43,703 bases of DNA from Zopfochytrium polystomum (lineage: Eukaryota; Chytridiomycota; Chytridiomycetes; Chytridiales; Chytridiaceae), in NCBI GenBank assembly GCA_025765615.1, contig JAIVFJ010000417.1, positions 1 to 43,703 of the forward strand, given 5' to 3'. The notes beneath the pieces are model-generated. The model had not been told where the DNA came from, ran no database searches, and worked only from the letters and a program-made list of their open reading frames with translations. Below are positions 43,251 to 43,703 of this stretch, in pieces (positions within the stretch are counted from its first letter, which is position 1; each line of letters starts with the position of its first letter). Both the position numbers and the translations under genes were made by a program.

Positions 43251-43703
43251 ACAGAAGGCAAACACAAGGAACAGCTAGTTTCCAGGGGTGCCTGTTTAAT
43301 TGTGGTCATTTCCAAACGTGAAGGGGTTTTGGCCGGTACGTCTCAAACTTGGCACCTTCCCAAGCGCTCTAACCACCGAGGAAGGGAGCTGGGATGACAG
43401 ATGAGCGGATACTGAGTCTCACTATGTCTGCAGCCTTGTCCACAATAGCAACATAATAATAGCGCAAATTAATAGCAGTGTGTGACTTGGGCGTGACATT
43501 GAGAGTCAGTAGGTGGCTGATGCAGACAACAAAAACAATAACAATAAGGCAGAGTCCAAGCCGGAATGCGATTATGATGGAAGTTGAGACAGGTGGATGA
43601 CCTCACAATTATCAGTGGAAAAAAAGTGGGCGTCACACTCTTTATTTGAGGTTGGCTCCGACTGGCAGGCTCCTGTATTCCTCACGGCACCCTCCTTTTT
43701 TTT
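43251..43703. other. No gene recognised
   Basis: Includes a weak tRNA-like sequence near 43330-43385 on the minus strand (stem CTTGG/CCAAG around loop GAAGGTG) without a good acceptor stem. Ends in a T run at the window edge. Confidence 0.35.

Noticed and set aside
43330..43385. tRNA-Pro-like sequence
   Set aside because: Anticodon stem is plausible but acceptor and T stems do not pair well.

Overview
The window looks like nuclear DNA of a filamentous or zoosporic fungus. It holds a recognisable SVF1 gene, a HET-domain gene, a Crinkler-type NTPase/nuclease gene, a Cce1/Ydc2-type resolvase gene and a Crypton tyrosine recombinase. Introns are short (43 to 90 nt) with GT-AG ends. The mix of Crinkler, HET and Crypton genes with many small introns fits an early-diverging (chytrid-like) fungus; that assignment is inference. 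Most of the sequence is transposon-derived or simple repeat, and the genes sit as islands between them.

Layout. 1-1.5 kb: one arm of a long-range inverted repeat, then a small C2H2 zinc-finger gene. 1.5-6.8 kb: GC-rich, low-complexity DNA with two possible but unrecognised minus-strand genes and a long GA tract. 6.9-10.5 kb: an intron-rich Crypton-type recombinase gene carrying in-frame stops. 10.6-11.4 kb: a resolvase-like gene cut by an LTR. 12.3-16.2 kb: retrotransposon debris, three tRNA-like genes and an LTR-like promoter carrying a heat-shock-element array. 16.2-20.2 kb: a CAACTCTGC minisatellite running into a Crinkler-type gene.

20.5-27.5 kb: one Ty1/copia element on the minus strand, with matching 129-bp LTRs and a 5-bp target duplication, but with a damaged integrase and reverse transcriptase. 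It landed at or beyond the 3' end of the HET gene (27.5-29.1 kb, minus). 29.7-33.6 kb: another LTR, microsatellites and SVF1 (minus, five exons including two micro-exons). 34.2-37.3 kb: a Tc1/mariner-like DDE transposase convergent with a SAM-domain-like gene that is split by a 1.46-kb LTR. 38.0-43.3 kb: more LTRs and decayed copia gag/pol on the plus strand.

Four retroelement families are distinguished: LTR-A (about 310 to 415 bp, four copies), LTR-B (about 1.45 kb, two inverted copies), LTR-C (the heat-shock-element LTR, one copy) and LTR-D (129 bp, the pair bounding the complete copia element). Three genes (resolvase, HET, SAM partner) have retroelement LTRs in or directly against them, so the window records repeated insertion into genes. 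All calls come from reading the sequence by eye; splice sites and family assignments were not tested by search or expression data.
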